This document shows, piece by piece, positions 16,779 to 24,333 of a DNA stretch of 64,000 bases. Position numbers and translations under genes: made by a program. This DNA is from SIG78 sp036677805 (GTDB lineage Bacteria; Verrucomicrobiota; Lentisphaeria; Victivallales; Victivallaceae). Below the pieces are notes generated by a model that was not told the origin of the DNA, did no database searches, and saw only the letters and a program-made list of their open reading frames with translations. Location of the stretch: assembly GCA_036677805.1 (NCBI GenBank), contig JAVBVS010000015.1, positions 67,563 to 131,562 on the forward strand, in the 5' to 3' direction. How positions within the stretch are numbered: position 1 is the first letter of the stretch; every line of letters begins with the position of its first letter.

Positions 16779-18869
16779 ATGACTACCGACGAAATTATCT
16801 TGCGCGCCGCCGAAAATTGTGAAATGGGCAATCTTTCCGGACTGCTGGAACACATGCGCGAGCTCAACGCCAATCAGGATTTGAACGCTTTTTCCGATTC
16901 ACTGCTGCTGCTCTGGGAGGGCTTTGCCGAAGAGCCCACCTTCGAACAGGCCGGGTTCTGCCTTGAAATGGCGCGGCTCCGGGTGCCCGATTCGGCCATT
17001 TTCCGCCAGGTGCTCGCAGTCGCGGTCAAGGCGGTGCTGCCGCCCTATCTGTGCAAAGCCGGCGTCGTCCGCGCGCTCGGACTGCGCGACAATAACGTTC
17101 CGCCGGGCGAAGTGGCGCGCCGGGTGGACCGCCTGATGGCGATCAAATCCGGCATCGTCACGTTTCTGACGGAATCGGGACGTTGGGGCACCATCAGCAA
17201 TGTCGACACGCTGAATGCCTCTGTGGCGGTCAATCTGCTGGAAGGCGGCGCACTGGCGGTCAGCCTGGAGAAATTGCTGGGCAAAGGCTATTTTTTCGCT
17301 TCTTCGGTGGCTACGACCAAACTCGCCACTCCGGCCAAAGTCGCCAAACTTTCAAGTCATGAATTCCGGCATATCGCCGCCACTCAGGCGACGATGCACC
17401 TGAGCGACGGTGCGATAAAATCGCTGGCCGAAAAACTGCTGGTGCCGATGGTAATGAGCCTGAGCGCCTTCGAAGCCTGGTACGCCCAGGATACGCCCGC
17501 GGCGGCGCCAGCGCCGAGTACCGCGCGCGGCGCGGCGCGGGCGCGCAGTCTCAAGGAGATGGATATTCTGCTCGAGCAGGAAATCGCGGCCCGCCAACAC
17601 CAGATCGGCGATGCCGAGGCCGCCGGTTTCATCGAATTCTTCAGCGGCCTCAAGGATGAAGTCGCCGTGCGCGAAGCCAAACTGCTGGCCGGCGTCGTCG
17701 CCGGAATTTCTGAACGGGTGCAGCGCGAACGCTGGAGCGAAGTGCTGACGCCGCTTATGGGCAGGGCGCCCTTCTGGCCGCTCGATCCGAACGCCGCCAA
17801 ACTCGAGGATATCGAAGTATGGGGCGATCTGGCGGTCAAGCTGTCTTCGCGGCTCTGCACCGTCACCCTGGCGGTATTTGAAGCGGACTACGTGGCCAGA
17901 CTGGCCGTCCGCATGCCGCTCAAGAGCCTCAATGTCTGCGCCGAACAGCTGCCGCCGGCACTGATCGACGAAGTTTTCGCCCAGCCGCCGCTGATAACCG
18001 CGGACATCATTTTGTGGGTCTGGAAGAATCGCAAGGCCCATCCTGCCCTTGCGCACCTGCTCAAACTCGAACATGTGGTCACCGCCCTCAATCTCGGGCG
18101 GCTGCCCAAAGCCTGGGGCGCGGGGCAGCGTGAATTGCACAGTCAGCTTCTGGACAAGGAAGATTTTCAGAAATATATGGTTCAAGCCGCCAGCGACGAC
18201 GTTCCGACGCTGGTCGGAGCCCTGGCCGGTGCGTCGACCTTCACCACGGGAGAACGGCAGAGTCTGCTGGTCAAGCTGTCACGCCACTCCGACAAAATCC
18301 GCGAACACCTGGAAGCCGGCGCCGGCAGCAGGATTCTTTCCGCCGGCGGCCAGGGGGCAGCCGCAACGCCCGTGGCGGCCGAACCGATCTACACTTCGCT
18401 GGCCTCCCATCGCCGTCTGATTCAGGAACTGCATGACATCATCAACATCCATCAGCCGGAAAATCGCGAAGCGCTCAAAACCGCCCGCGCCCACGGCGAT
18501 TTCCGGGAAAATGCCGAATTTGACGCCGCCAAGGAACGGCGCAACTTTCTGACCCGGCGGCGCAATGAGCTGGAACGCGACCTGGCCCGGGTCAACGCGC
18601 TGGATTTCCGTACCATCAAACCGGCCCGGTTCATTGATTTCGGCACCACCGTGGAGCTGGAAATCGGCAACGGCGGCACCGAAACCTATTATTTCCTCGG
18701 CGCCTGGGACGGCAATCCGGACAAAAAATATCTCTCCTACAAAACCAAGCTCGGCGAAGTGCTGCGCAACCATCAGCCCGGCGACAAGCTCACCCTGCCC
18801 GATGGCCGAACAGCGACCGTGAAATCGATCGCAGCGCTGCCCGAAACGGTTTTGCATGACCTCGATTGA
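16779..18869 (+). CDS. greA: GreA-type transcription elongation factor with long N-terminal extension
   Basis: This 696-residue protein is far longer than typical GreA (about 158 residues). The last ~150 residues are the GreA part: a coiled-coil hairpin whose tip reads HGDFRENAEFDAAKE, keeping the acidic pair (about D574 and E577) that in GreA stimulates RNA polymerase transcript cleavage, then the C-terminal FKBP-like domain (FGTTVELEIG ... GDKLTLPDGR). The first ~540 residues are mostly helical and not recognised. Chlamydiae carry a similarly extended GreA of about 715 residues, so this is a probable PVC lineage trait. A TTG codon at 16764 is an alternative start; I prefer the ATG. Confidence 0.9.
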   Translation: MTTDEIILRAAENCEMGNLSGLLEHMRELNANQDLNAFSDSLLLLWEGFAEEPTFEQAGFCLEMARLRVPDSAIFRQVLAVAVKAVLPPYLCKAGVVRALGLRDNNVPPGEVARRVDRLMAIKSGIVTFLTESGRWGTISNVDTLNASVAVNLLEGGALAVSLEKLLGKGYFFASSVATTKLATPAKVAKLSSHEFRHIAATQATMHLSDGAIKSLAEKLLVPMVMSLSAFEAWYAQDTPAAAPAPSTARGAARARSLKEMDILLEQEIAARQHQIGDAEAAGFIEFFSGLKDEVAVREAKLLAGVVAGISERVQRERWSEVLTPLMGRAPFWPLDPNAAKLEDIEVWGDLAVKLSSRLCTVTLAVFEADYVARLAVRMPLKSLNVCAEQLPPALIDEVFAQPPLITADIILWVWKNRKAHPALAHLLKLEHVVTALNLGRLPKAWGAGQRELHSQLLDKEDFQKYMVQAASDDVPTLVGALAGASTFTTGERQSLLVKLSRHSDKIREHLEAGAGSRILSAGGQGAAATPVAAEPIYTSLASHRRLIQELHDIINIHQPENREALKTARAHGDFRENAEFDAAKERRNFLTRRRNELERDLARVNALDFRTIKPARFIDFGTTVELEIGNGGTETYYFLGAWDGNPDKKYLSYKTKLGEVLRNHQPGDKLTLPDGRTATVKSIAALPETVLHDLD

Positions 18870-19032
18870 GTCCGCACCCGGAGCCGGCATTCCGGTCGCA
18901 AGGACCGGCAGGACAATGTAAATTTGATTCTGCCAGTCAACAAATTCGATCGGCAGCGGTCTAATCCGTTACCGGCGGCGTAATGCCGTCCGGCATGAAT
19001 CAATGGTTTCAACGTCAGGAAGGACCCGTCCC

Positions 19033-19623
19033 ATGAGCGAACAACCCGTTTCCCCGGAAGTGACCGCTGCGCCTGTCGATTGCTGTGCGCCATTGGCGGA
19101 ATGCTGCGCCGATTTCAAAAAACTGCTGCGGGCCTCCAAGGCCATCCTGCTGCTGCGCGGCCTGATTTTCCTGATCCTCGGCGTCCTGCTGTGGGCGCAC
19201 CCGGTCGCGGCCATGACGGCGATCGTGATCGTGCTGGGGGTCTATATTCTTTTTGAGGGCGGACTGATGCTGGGCGCGGCGTTCGGCGTCAGAGGCCGCA
19301 TGCGGACGATGCTGACCGTCAACTCCATTGCGCTGCTGCTGCTGGGACTGGCCGCAATCGTGGCGCCGCTCTGGATGGGTGAATTCGCGGTCATCTTTTT
19401 CGGCGTCTGGCAGTTGATGAGCGGAATTCAATGCCTGATTTTCCCGTCCTCCAACGGTTCGAGCAAAACCGGGGCCATCCTGTCCGGAATTCTCTCGCTG
19501 CTGGCGGGTTTGTTTTTTATCGGAGCGCCGCTGTTCGGGCTGGTGGTATTCGGTGTCCTGTTCGCAGTTCTGTTCTTCATTTCCGGCGTACTGATGCTGA
19601 TCGCCGGATTCTCGCTGCGCTGA
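19033..19623 (+). CDS. DUF308 / HdeD-like membrane protein
   Basis: This 196-residue protein starts at the ATG at 19033, with AGGAAGGA upstream. After a Cys-rich N-terminus (CCAPLAECCADF) there are six or so hydrophobic segments rich in Gly and Leu (for example AILLLRGLIFLILGVLL and TAIVIVLGVYILFEGGLML). This is the pattern of DUF308 proteins, which include HdeD, linked to acid resistance in Escherichia coli; the molecular role is unknown. A small gene of unknown function follows 7 bases downstream. Confidence 0.8.
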   Translation: MSEQPVSPEVTAAPVDCCAPLAECCADFKKLLRASKAILLLRGLIFLILGVLLWAHPVAAMTAIVIVLGVYILFEGGLMLGAAFGVRGRMRTMLTVNSIALLLLGLAAIVAPLWMGEFAVIFFGVWQLMSGIQCLIFPSSNGSSKTGAILSGILSLLAGLFFIGAPLFGLVVFGVLFAVLFFISGVLMLIAGFSLR

Positions 19624-19630
19624 AAGCGCC

Positions 19631-19945
19631 ATGGACGGTATGATCATACGTCAGGGAACGATCTACGAACACCGGACATCCGCCCGGCGGCTGCTGGTCA
19701 TCAACCACAATCCGATGCAGCTTGAGTCGCTGCTGCTGACCGCCGCCGCGCCCGATGCGCCGTTCGATCTCGATTCGCTGCAAGTCGTCGCCATTGATGA
19801 ACTGATCGCATTACGCCGGTCCGGCGAATACCGCGATCTGGGCGATCTGCCGTCCGACGGTTTCCAGCGACTGCTCCGGGCGCTGCTGTCCGCGCCGGAG
19901 CTTTCCGAAGATTTGCGGACCTTGCTGGAGGCATTGGCCGAATAG
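19631..19945 (+). CDS. Small conserved-looking hypothetical protein
   Basis: This 104-residue soluble protein begins MDGMIIRQGTIYEHRTSARR, and its second half is leucine- and acid-rich (RLLRALLSAPELSEDLRTLLEAL). I do not recognise a family. A second possible start is the ATG at 19640. It sits 7 bases behind the DUF308 gene and 32 bases before the GntR-type regulator, on the same strand, so co-transcription is likely. No strong ribosome binding site is visible. Confidence 0.5.
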   Translation: MDGMIIRQGTIYEHRTSARRLLVINHNPMQLESLLLTAAAPDAPFDLDSLQVVAIDELIALRRSGEYRDLGDLPSDGFQRLLRALLSAPELSEDLRTLLEALAE

Positions 19946-19977
19946 GAGGCCGCGGCGGCGCCGCGCAAATTGCGATC

Positions 19978-21027
19978 ATGAGCAGAATCCTTTATCCGGA
20001 ACTGGCGGCGCAACTGGCGGAAACCTGCCGGCGAGGCGATTTCGGGGACCGCCTGCCGCCGGTCCGGGAATTATGCCGCCGTTACCGGGTATCGCGCAAC
20101 ACCGTCACCCTGGCCATGCGGTTGCTGACTATGCGCGGAGCACTGGAACCCACGCCGCGCGGCACCCGGATCCATCCGGACAAAATGCCCTCCCCGCCTC
20201 ATCGGACCATCTGCGTGGTCAGCAAAGTGCCCCTGCCCCGGTTCCAGCGCGATCCGTTGTTCAAACGTCTCGGCGAATGCGCCGCGGCGTCCGGGTACAA
20301 GGTGATCGCCGGCAATCATCCGGCGCAGCTGATCGATGCCGTCGACGGTTTCATCTTCGTTTACAGCGCGCTTCAGGTTGAATTCGGCCGGGAACTCCAA
20401 CGACGGGGAATCCCCTTCGCGGTCGGCAACCGCTGTCCCGACGATTACCGGATGAGCTGGGCCGATTGGGACCATTCCCACGAATTCAACGACATCATCG
20501 GCGGACTGGTGCGCGAAGGTTCGCGCAGCATCGCCATCCATATGATGCCCGCCGTCAACTTTCAGAGCATCATCGAAGATTTCATCCATGTCAAGCATGA
20601 ATACCAGTTGTTCAATCGCCAGCTTGACGATTTTCTGCGCCATACCGCCGTCGATGCCGACAAATTCATCCGGCAGATGCTGGAATTGCCGGAATTGCCC
20701 GACACGCTGATCGGCATGGACCCGATCCTGCCTCAATTGCAGCAGGCGCTGGCCCGCTACGCACCGGAACTGCTTCATTCCGCCGACGGCGCCCCGCCTC
20801 GGATGCGTCTGGTCCTGCTCCAGCTCCGGACACCGGCCGAACACCGGGGCGAACGGGAATACCGGAAACTCGCCGGACGGCTGTGGCGACTGCTCCAGCG
20901 CGCGCTGGCCGATCCATGGTGCGAGCCGCGCCATTACTGGCTGCGTCCTGCCTTCCGAACCCGCAATGCGCCGCCGCCCCCGCCGGATTACCGGTCGGCT
21001 CCCTCGCCGGATTCAGCCTTCAGCTGA
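19978..21027 (+). CDS. GntR-type winged-helix regulator with LacI-like sensor domain
   Basis: This 349-residue protein has a GntR-type winged helix in its first ~70 residues (LPPVRELCRRYRVSRNTVTLAMRLL, then a wing ending PTPRGTRIHP). An effector domain follows that resembles the LacI/periplasmic-binding fold (ICVVSKVPLPRF, VDGFIFVYSAL, GIPFAVGNRC), ending in a Pro-rich tail. Such hybrids sense sugars or similar ligands. CGCAA-A-TTGCG at 19964-19974, just before the ATG, could be its own operator. Its stop overlaps the convergent GDPD gene by 8 bases. No obvious target operon lies beside it on the same strand. Confidence 0.75.
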   Translation: MSRILYPELAAQLAETCRRGDFGDRLPPVRELCRRYRVSRNTVTLAMRLLTMRGALEPTPRGTRIHPDKMPSPPHRTICVVSKVPLPRFQRDPLFKRLGECAAASGYKVIAGNHPAQLIDAVDGFIFVYSALQVEFGRELQRRGIPFAVGNRCPDDYRMSWADWDHSHEFNDIIGGLVREGSRSIAIHMMPAVNFQSIIEDFIHVKHEYQLFNRQLDDFLRHTAVDADKFIRQMLELPELPDTLIGMDPILPQLQQALARYAPELLHSADGAPPRMRLVLLQLRTPAEHRGEREYRKLAGRLWRLLQRALADPWCEPRHYWLRPAFRTRNAPPPPPDYRSAPSPDSAFS

Positions 21028-21757
21028 GCCGGTCGCGCAAACGGGCAGCGCGGTTGCTGGTGATCGCGTCAACGCCGAAATGCATCAGCTGGCGGGCGCG
21101 AAAGGGGTTGTCCACAGTCCAGACGGCAAACGTCCTGCCCGCCCGATGCACCGCATCGACCAGCGCCGCATCAAGCCCGGGATGCATCCAGCCGTCGACC
21201 CCGTCGACGCCGAGATCGGCCAGAATGCCGGTCAGTTCGCCGGGACCGAAACGCAAATGATCCGAATTGCGCAGGTCGGTCAGCCACAATACGCGGCACT
21301 CCGGCAGCGCCGCTTTGGCCAGACGGATCAGATTGCGGTCGAATGCGATCGGCACAATCCGCCGGAGATCGGCGGCAACCTCATGAAGCGTCTTCGCCAC
21401 CGCGTCGACCAGCGCCGGATTGGAGCCCTTCAATTCGACATAACATTTCTGCTCCGGAGCCAATTCGGCCAGCACTTCACGCAGCAGCGGAATACGTTCT
21501 CCGGGGCAGCACTCGGCAAAACTGCCGGAAACATCGATGCTCCGGACGGTCGCCCAGTCGCTTTTTTCCAATTCGATGCAACGGTCGCCCATCCGATTGG
21601 TATCGGCATCGTGCGCCACGACCACCTGCCCGTCGCAAGTCAGATGGACATCGCATTCGATCCCGTCGGTCCGCCGTTCCCGCGCCAGACGAAAAGCCGC
21701 CAGCGTGTTTTCCGGCGCATCATGCGATTCGCCCCGGTGAGATATCCATTGGACCAT
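21020..21757 (-). CDS. Glycerophosphodiester phosphodiesterase
   Basis: This 245-residue protein has the GDPD signature: ISHRGESHDAPENTLAAF (His-Arg-Gly and the Glu-Asn pair), GIECDVHLTCDGQVVVAHD (Glu-x-Asp metal ligands and the second His) and YVELKGSNP. The family hydrolyses glycerophosphodiesters to glycerol-3-phosphate and an alcohol. There is no signal peptide, so it should be cytoplasmic. The gene has its own promoter at 21801-21828 with a perfect palindrome over the expected start of transcription. Confidence 0.92.
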   Translation of the reverse strand: MVQWISHRGESHDAPENTLAAFRLARERRTDGIECDVHLTCDGQVVVAHDADTNRMGDRCIELEKSDWATVRSIDVSGSFAECCPGERIPLLREVLAELAPEQKCYVELKGSNPALVDAVAKTLHEVAADLRRIVPIAFDRNLIRLAKAALPECRVLWLTDLRNSDHLRFGPGELTGILADLGVDGVDGWMHPGLDAALVDAVHRAGRTFAVWTVDNPFRARQLMHFGVDAITSNRAARLRDRLS

Positions 21758-21779
21758 AAAAAAATTCCTTCTGCCGGTG

Positions 21780-21801
21780 TTTTAATGAAAGTTCATTAAA
21801 A
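21780..21801 (-). promoter_or_regulatory. Perfect palindrome at the GDPD transcription start (candidate operator)
   Basis: TTTTAATGAA-AG-TTCATTAAAA is a perfect 10+10 inverted repeat. It begins at the -10 box of the GDPD promoter and covers the expected start of transcription, a usual site for a repressor dimer. Confidence 0.6.
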
Positions 21802-21828
21802 ATATACAGCAAACGGAATTTTTTGCAA
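21801..21828 (-). promoter_or_regulatory. Promoter of the GDPD gene
   Basis: On the minus strand TTGCAA (21823-21828), a 16-base spacer and TATATT (21801-21806). GAAGGA precedes the ATG at 21757. Confidence 0.7.
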
Positions 21829-21849
21829 CTGTCCCGAACGAAGTTTCGG

Positions 21850-22251
21850 CTATTCCACTGCAATGCGGTATTCGCAACGGGCATCCTGCTGAGGATTGAA
21901 TGTTTCCCATGGCCGGAAATAGCGGAATTCCAGCTTGGTCTCACCCGGCGCCAGCGCCCGGAAAACCCAGCGGAATTTTCCCGGTGCGCCGGTTAAAAAC
22001 CGGTTTTCCGGAATATAATCGTCTTTTTCCAGTTTCAGCGGGCCTTCGTGAAAGTCCGTCAACAGCCAGTTGTAGCCGGTCGTCGGATTGCCGGCGAGCT
22101 CGACTTCAAGTTGTTCCCCGACTTTCAGCCGCGCCGACTGCGATGCCTGCCCCGCCGGATTGCCGGTCAGCGCCACCGCCGGTTTCGGCGCGGTCTCGCA
22201 CCCGGCCAGAAACAGACCGGCGGCTACCGCCATCGCCATCATTTTATTCAT
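21850..22251 (-). CDS. Chagasin-family (I42) peptidase-inhibitor-like lipoprotein
   Basis: This 133-residue protein starts at the ATG at 22251, behind GGAGG. It has a lipoprotein signal with lipobox LAGC (GLFLAGCETAPKP). The mature part carries the chagasin hallmark GNPTTGYNW and a later PWETFNP. Chagasin-type proteins inhibit papain-like cysteine proteases with three loops; bacterial members are often envelope lipoproteins. It is the last gene of the seven-gene hydrolase operon, 13 bases after the acetyltransferase. Its possible role there is protection against host or competitor proteases, which is inference. Confidence 0.82.
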   Translation of the reverse strand: MNKMMAMAVAAGLFLAGCETAPKPAVALTGNPAGQASQSARLKVGEQLEVELAGNPTTGYNWLLTDFHEGPLKLEKDDYIPENRFLTGAPGKFRWVFRALAPGETKLEFRYFRPWETFNPQQDARCEYRIAVE

Positions 22252-22264
22252 GAATCGCCTCCAT

Positions 22265-23038
22265 TCAGCTCCTGTCCCAAGCTGCATAACCGCCGACGGC
22301 AGTGAAAAGTTGGGGCACTTGTTGCAGTTTCGCCAAAATCAAATCCGTCATGGGCCGTGCCCGGAGAACCCGGCACTCCGCATCCCCGAAACGTATTTTC
22401 CGCTCAATTCCCGCGGCGATAAATTCCGCCTCCGGTCCAGCGTAATAGGCCGAATGATCGCCGATGTGCCGTCGCGACGGAACCGGAATACTGCGGCCCT
22501 CCGCAGTCAGCACCACGAGCGGCTGACGGCTCTCGGTCAAGGTGCCGGGAACGTCACTCCATTCCTCTACGCCATGAAGCGTGGTATTGCTGACGATCGG
22601 GATCCCGAGAAATATGATATATGCGTCGCGATCATACAATCTTCCCCAAGGTGATTGCCGCGGACACGGAGAATCGAAGCGCTCGTGCCCCGCAATGAAA
22701 GCCGCGGCATCGGGACCAAACGCCGCCACCGAATGGGTCGGATGCAATGACCGCAGTACACCCGGACGCGAACGGAAAAGTTCCGGTAGAATGCCGGTCG
22801 AACAAGGAGTGCGGGAGACATCAAAAACCGGCGTTTCCGCATTCACTACCCGATGCGACAGCGTCGGAAAGACCAGCAAGCCCCGCTTGCCGAAATACGC
22901 CATCAGCACATCAAGCACGGTGTCGGCGCCGCCGGCTACTGCGCCAATGGATTTCATGGAAGAGTGAATCAACACCGTCGCCTCGGGCGGAATCCCCCCT
23001 GCCCTCAAATCGGCGGTCAAACTTTTCATGTCATGCAT
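22265..23038 (-). CDS. AAC(3)-family N-acetyltransferase
   Basis: This 257-residue protein matches aminoglycoside 3-N-acetyltransferase-like enzymes: TVLIHSSMKSIGAVAGGADTV near the N-terminus, then LHPTHSVAAFGPDA, CPRQSPWGRLYDRDAYIIFLG and NTTLHGVEEW. Members outside resistance genes acetylate various amino compounds with acetyl-CoA. Its place in a glycosidase operon, 14 bases after a GH29 gene, suggests an amino sugar or related amine as substrate rather than an antibiotic; that is inference. Either the ATG at 23038 or the one at 23029 could be the start. Confidence 0.85.
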   Translation of the reverse strand: MHDMKSLTADLRAGGIPPEATVLIHSSMKSIGAVAGGADTVLDVLMAYFGKRGLLVFPTLSHRVVNAETPVFDVSRTPCSTGILPELFRSRPGVLRSLHPTHSVAAFGPDAAAFIAGHERFDSPCPRQSPWGRLYDRDAYIIFLGIPIVSNTTLHGVEEWSDVPGTLTESRQPLVVLTAEGRSIPVPSRRHIGDHSAYYAGPEAEFIAAGIERKIRFGDAECRVLRARPMTDLILAKLQQVPQLFTAVGGYAAWDRS

Positions 23039-23052
23039 GTCCGACTCCCCGT

Positions 23053-24333
23053 CTATTTCAAAAACAGCTCAATCACCGGCACCGCAGTTTCCGGCGGCAT
23101 CGCCGGCAATTCCAGAACCAGACTGTCCGGCATAAGCTCCGGCTGCATGTTGCCATGCGGCATGCGGGAGAATTCCACCAGCCGCACCTCGCTGGCATCA
23201 TGCAGAAAACGGGCAAAGTCAACTTTGCCCGCCAAATTTTTCATCTCGATAAATTTAACCGGGTAATCGATAATATGCAAATACAATCGACGATTTTTTG
23301 CACTGAATGTATAACGGCAATGAGGCGGCTCCGGAAATTCCGCCGGGGCCACGCCACAGCCATAGACGGCATCGCCGTGCAACGTCAGCCAGGAACCCAG
23401 CGCCTGCCACAATATCCCGACGCGTTCATCAAAACGGCCTCGCGCGTCCGGTCCCGCGTTCAACAGCAAATTGCCGCCGCGACTCACATGATTGACCAGC
23501 ATGGCGATCAATTGCCGCGAAGACTTCCAGTTTGATTCATCCCGATGATAGCCCCAGCTTTCGGCAAAGGTTTGACATCCCTCCCAGGGAAAAAGCCGGC
23601 CTGCGGCATCGCGGATACCGTCCTCCGGCACATATTGCTCCGGCGAACGGAAGTCCCCGGTGCCGGATATCCCCAGACGATCATTGATCACGATTTCCGG
23701 CGCCAGTCGCCGTACCAATGCCAAAAGCTGTTCCGCATCCCAATCATCAGCGCATTTCCCGGTCGGACGCGGATAGGTAAAATCGAACCACAGCACGTCA
23801 ATCGTCCCATACTCGGTCAGCAGTTCCGTGATCTGATCACGCATATAGGCGCAATATCGTTTCTGGTTGCGGGTGCAATTCAATACCGCCCAGTCGCCGT
23901 CATCCCGGCGGGGATGATTGTCGTCGATGGTAAAATCAGAGTGATGCCAGTCAATCAGCGAATAATAAATGCCAACCCGCAAGCCCTCGGCGCGAAACGC
24001 ATCGAGAGTCTCGCGCAGCACATCGCGGCGACTCTTGTAATCGGTAAATTTGCTATCCCACATGCAAAAGCCGTCGTGATGCTTGGCCGTGAATACCATG
24101 TACTTCATGCCCGCGCGCTTCGCGGCGCGTGCCCAATTGACAGGATTGAACGCATCCATATCGAAATAACGGCAATAACGGTCGTATTCCGCCGCCGGAA
24201 TTTTGGCAATTGCCTGCAACCATTCACCACGCGCCGGAACCGCATAAAGTCCCCAATGAATGAACAATCCGAACCGGGCCTCCAGCCACCAGGTCATCCG
24301 GTCGTCCGGCTGAATTTCATCAATCGTTTTCAC
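23053..24333 (-). CDS. GH29 alpha-L-fucosidase-like enzyme, GTG start
   Basis: About 426 residues from a GTG at 24333 that overlaps the stop of the preceding gene (GTGA), with GGAGAAG upstream. GH29 features are MTWWLEARFGLFIHWGLYAVP near the N-terminus, the FTAKHHDGFCMWDS block, and IDVLWFDFTYP, where the Asp is the likely nucleophile. There is no signal peptide, unlike the upstream enzyme, so it may act in the cytoplasm on imported fucosides. The length is typical for the catalytic domain alone. An ATG at 24297 is a weaker alternative start. Confidence 0.9.
   Translation of the reverse strand: MKTIDEIQPDDRMTWWLEARFGLFIHWGLYAVPARGEWLQAIAKIPAAEYDRYCRYFDMDAFNPVNWARAAKRAGMKYMVFTAKHHDGFCMWDSKFTDYKSRRDVLRETLDAFRAEGLRVGIYYSLIDWHHSDFTIDDNHPRRDDGDWAVLNCTRNQKRYCAYMRDQITELLTEYGTIDVLWFDFTYPRPTGKCADDWDAEQLLALVRRLAPEIVINDRLGISGTGDFRSPEQYVPEDGIRDAAGRLFPWEGCQTFAESWGYHRDESNWKSSRQLIAMLVNHVSRGGNLLLNAGPDARGRFDERVGILWQALGSWLTLHGDAVYGCGVAPAEFPEPPHCRYTFSAKNRRLYLHIIDYPVKFIEMKNLAGKVDFARFLHDASEVRLVEFSRMPHGNMQPELMPDSLVLELPAMPPETAVPVIELFLK

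Noticed and set aside
21829..21849. Possible terminator after the chagasin-like gene (CCGAA/TTCGG)
   Set aside because: Only a 5-pair stem and no U-tract; not reported as a terminator.
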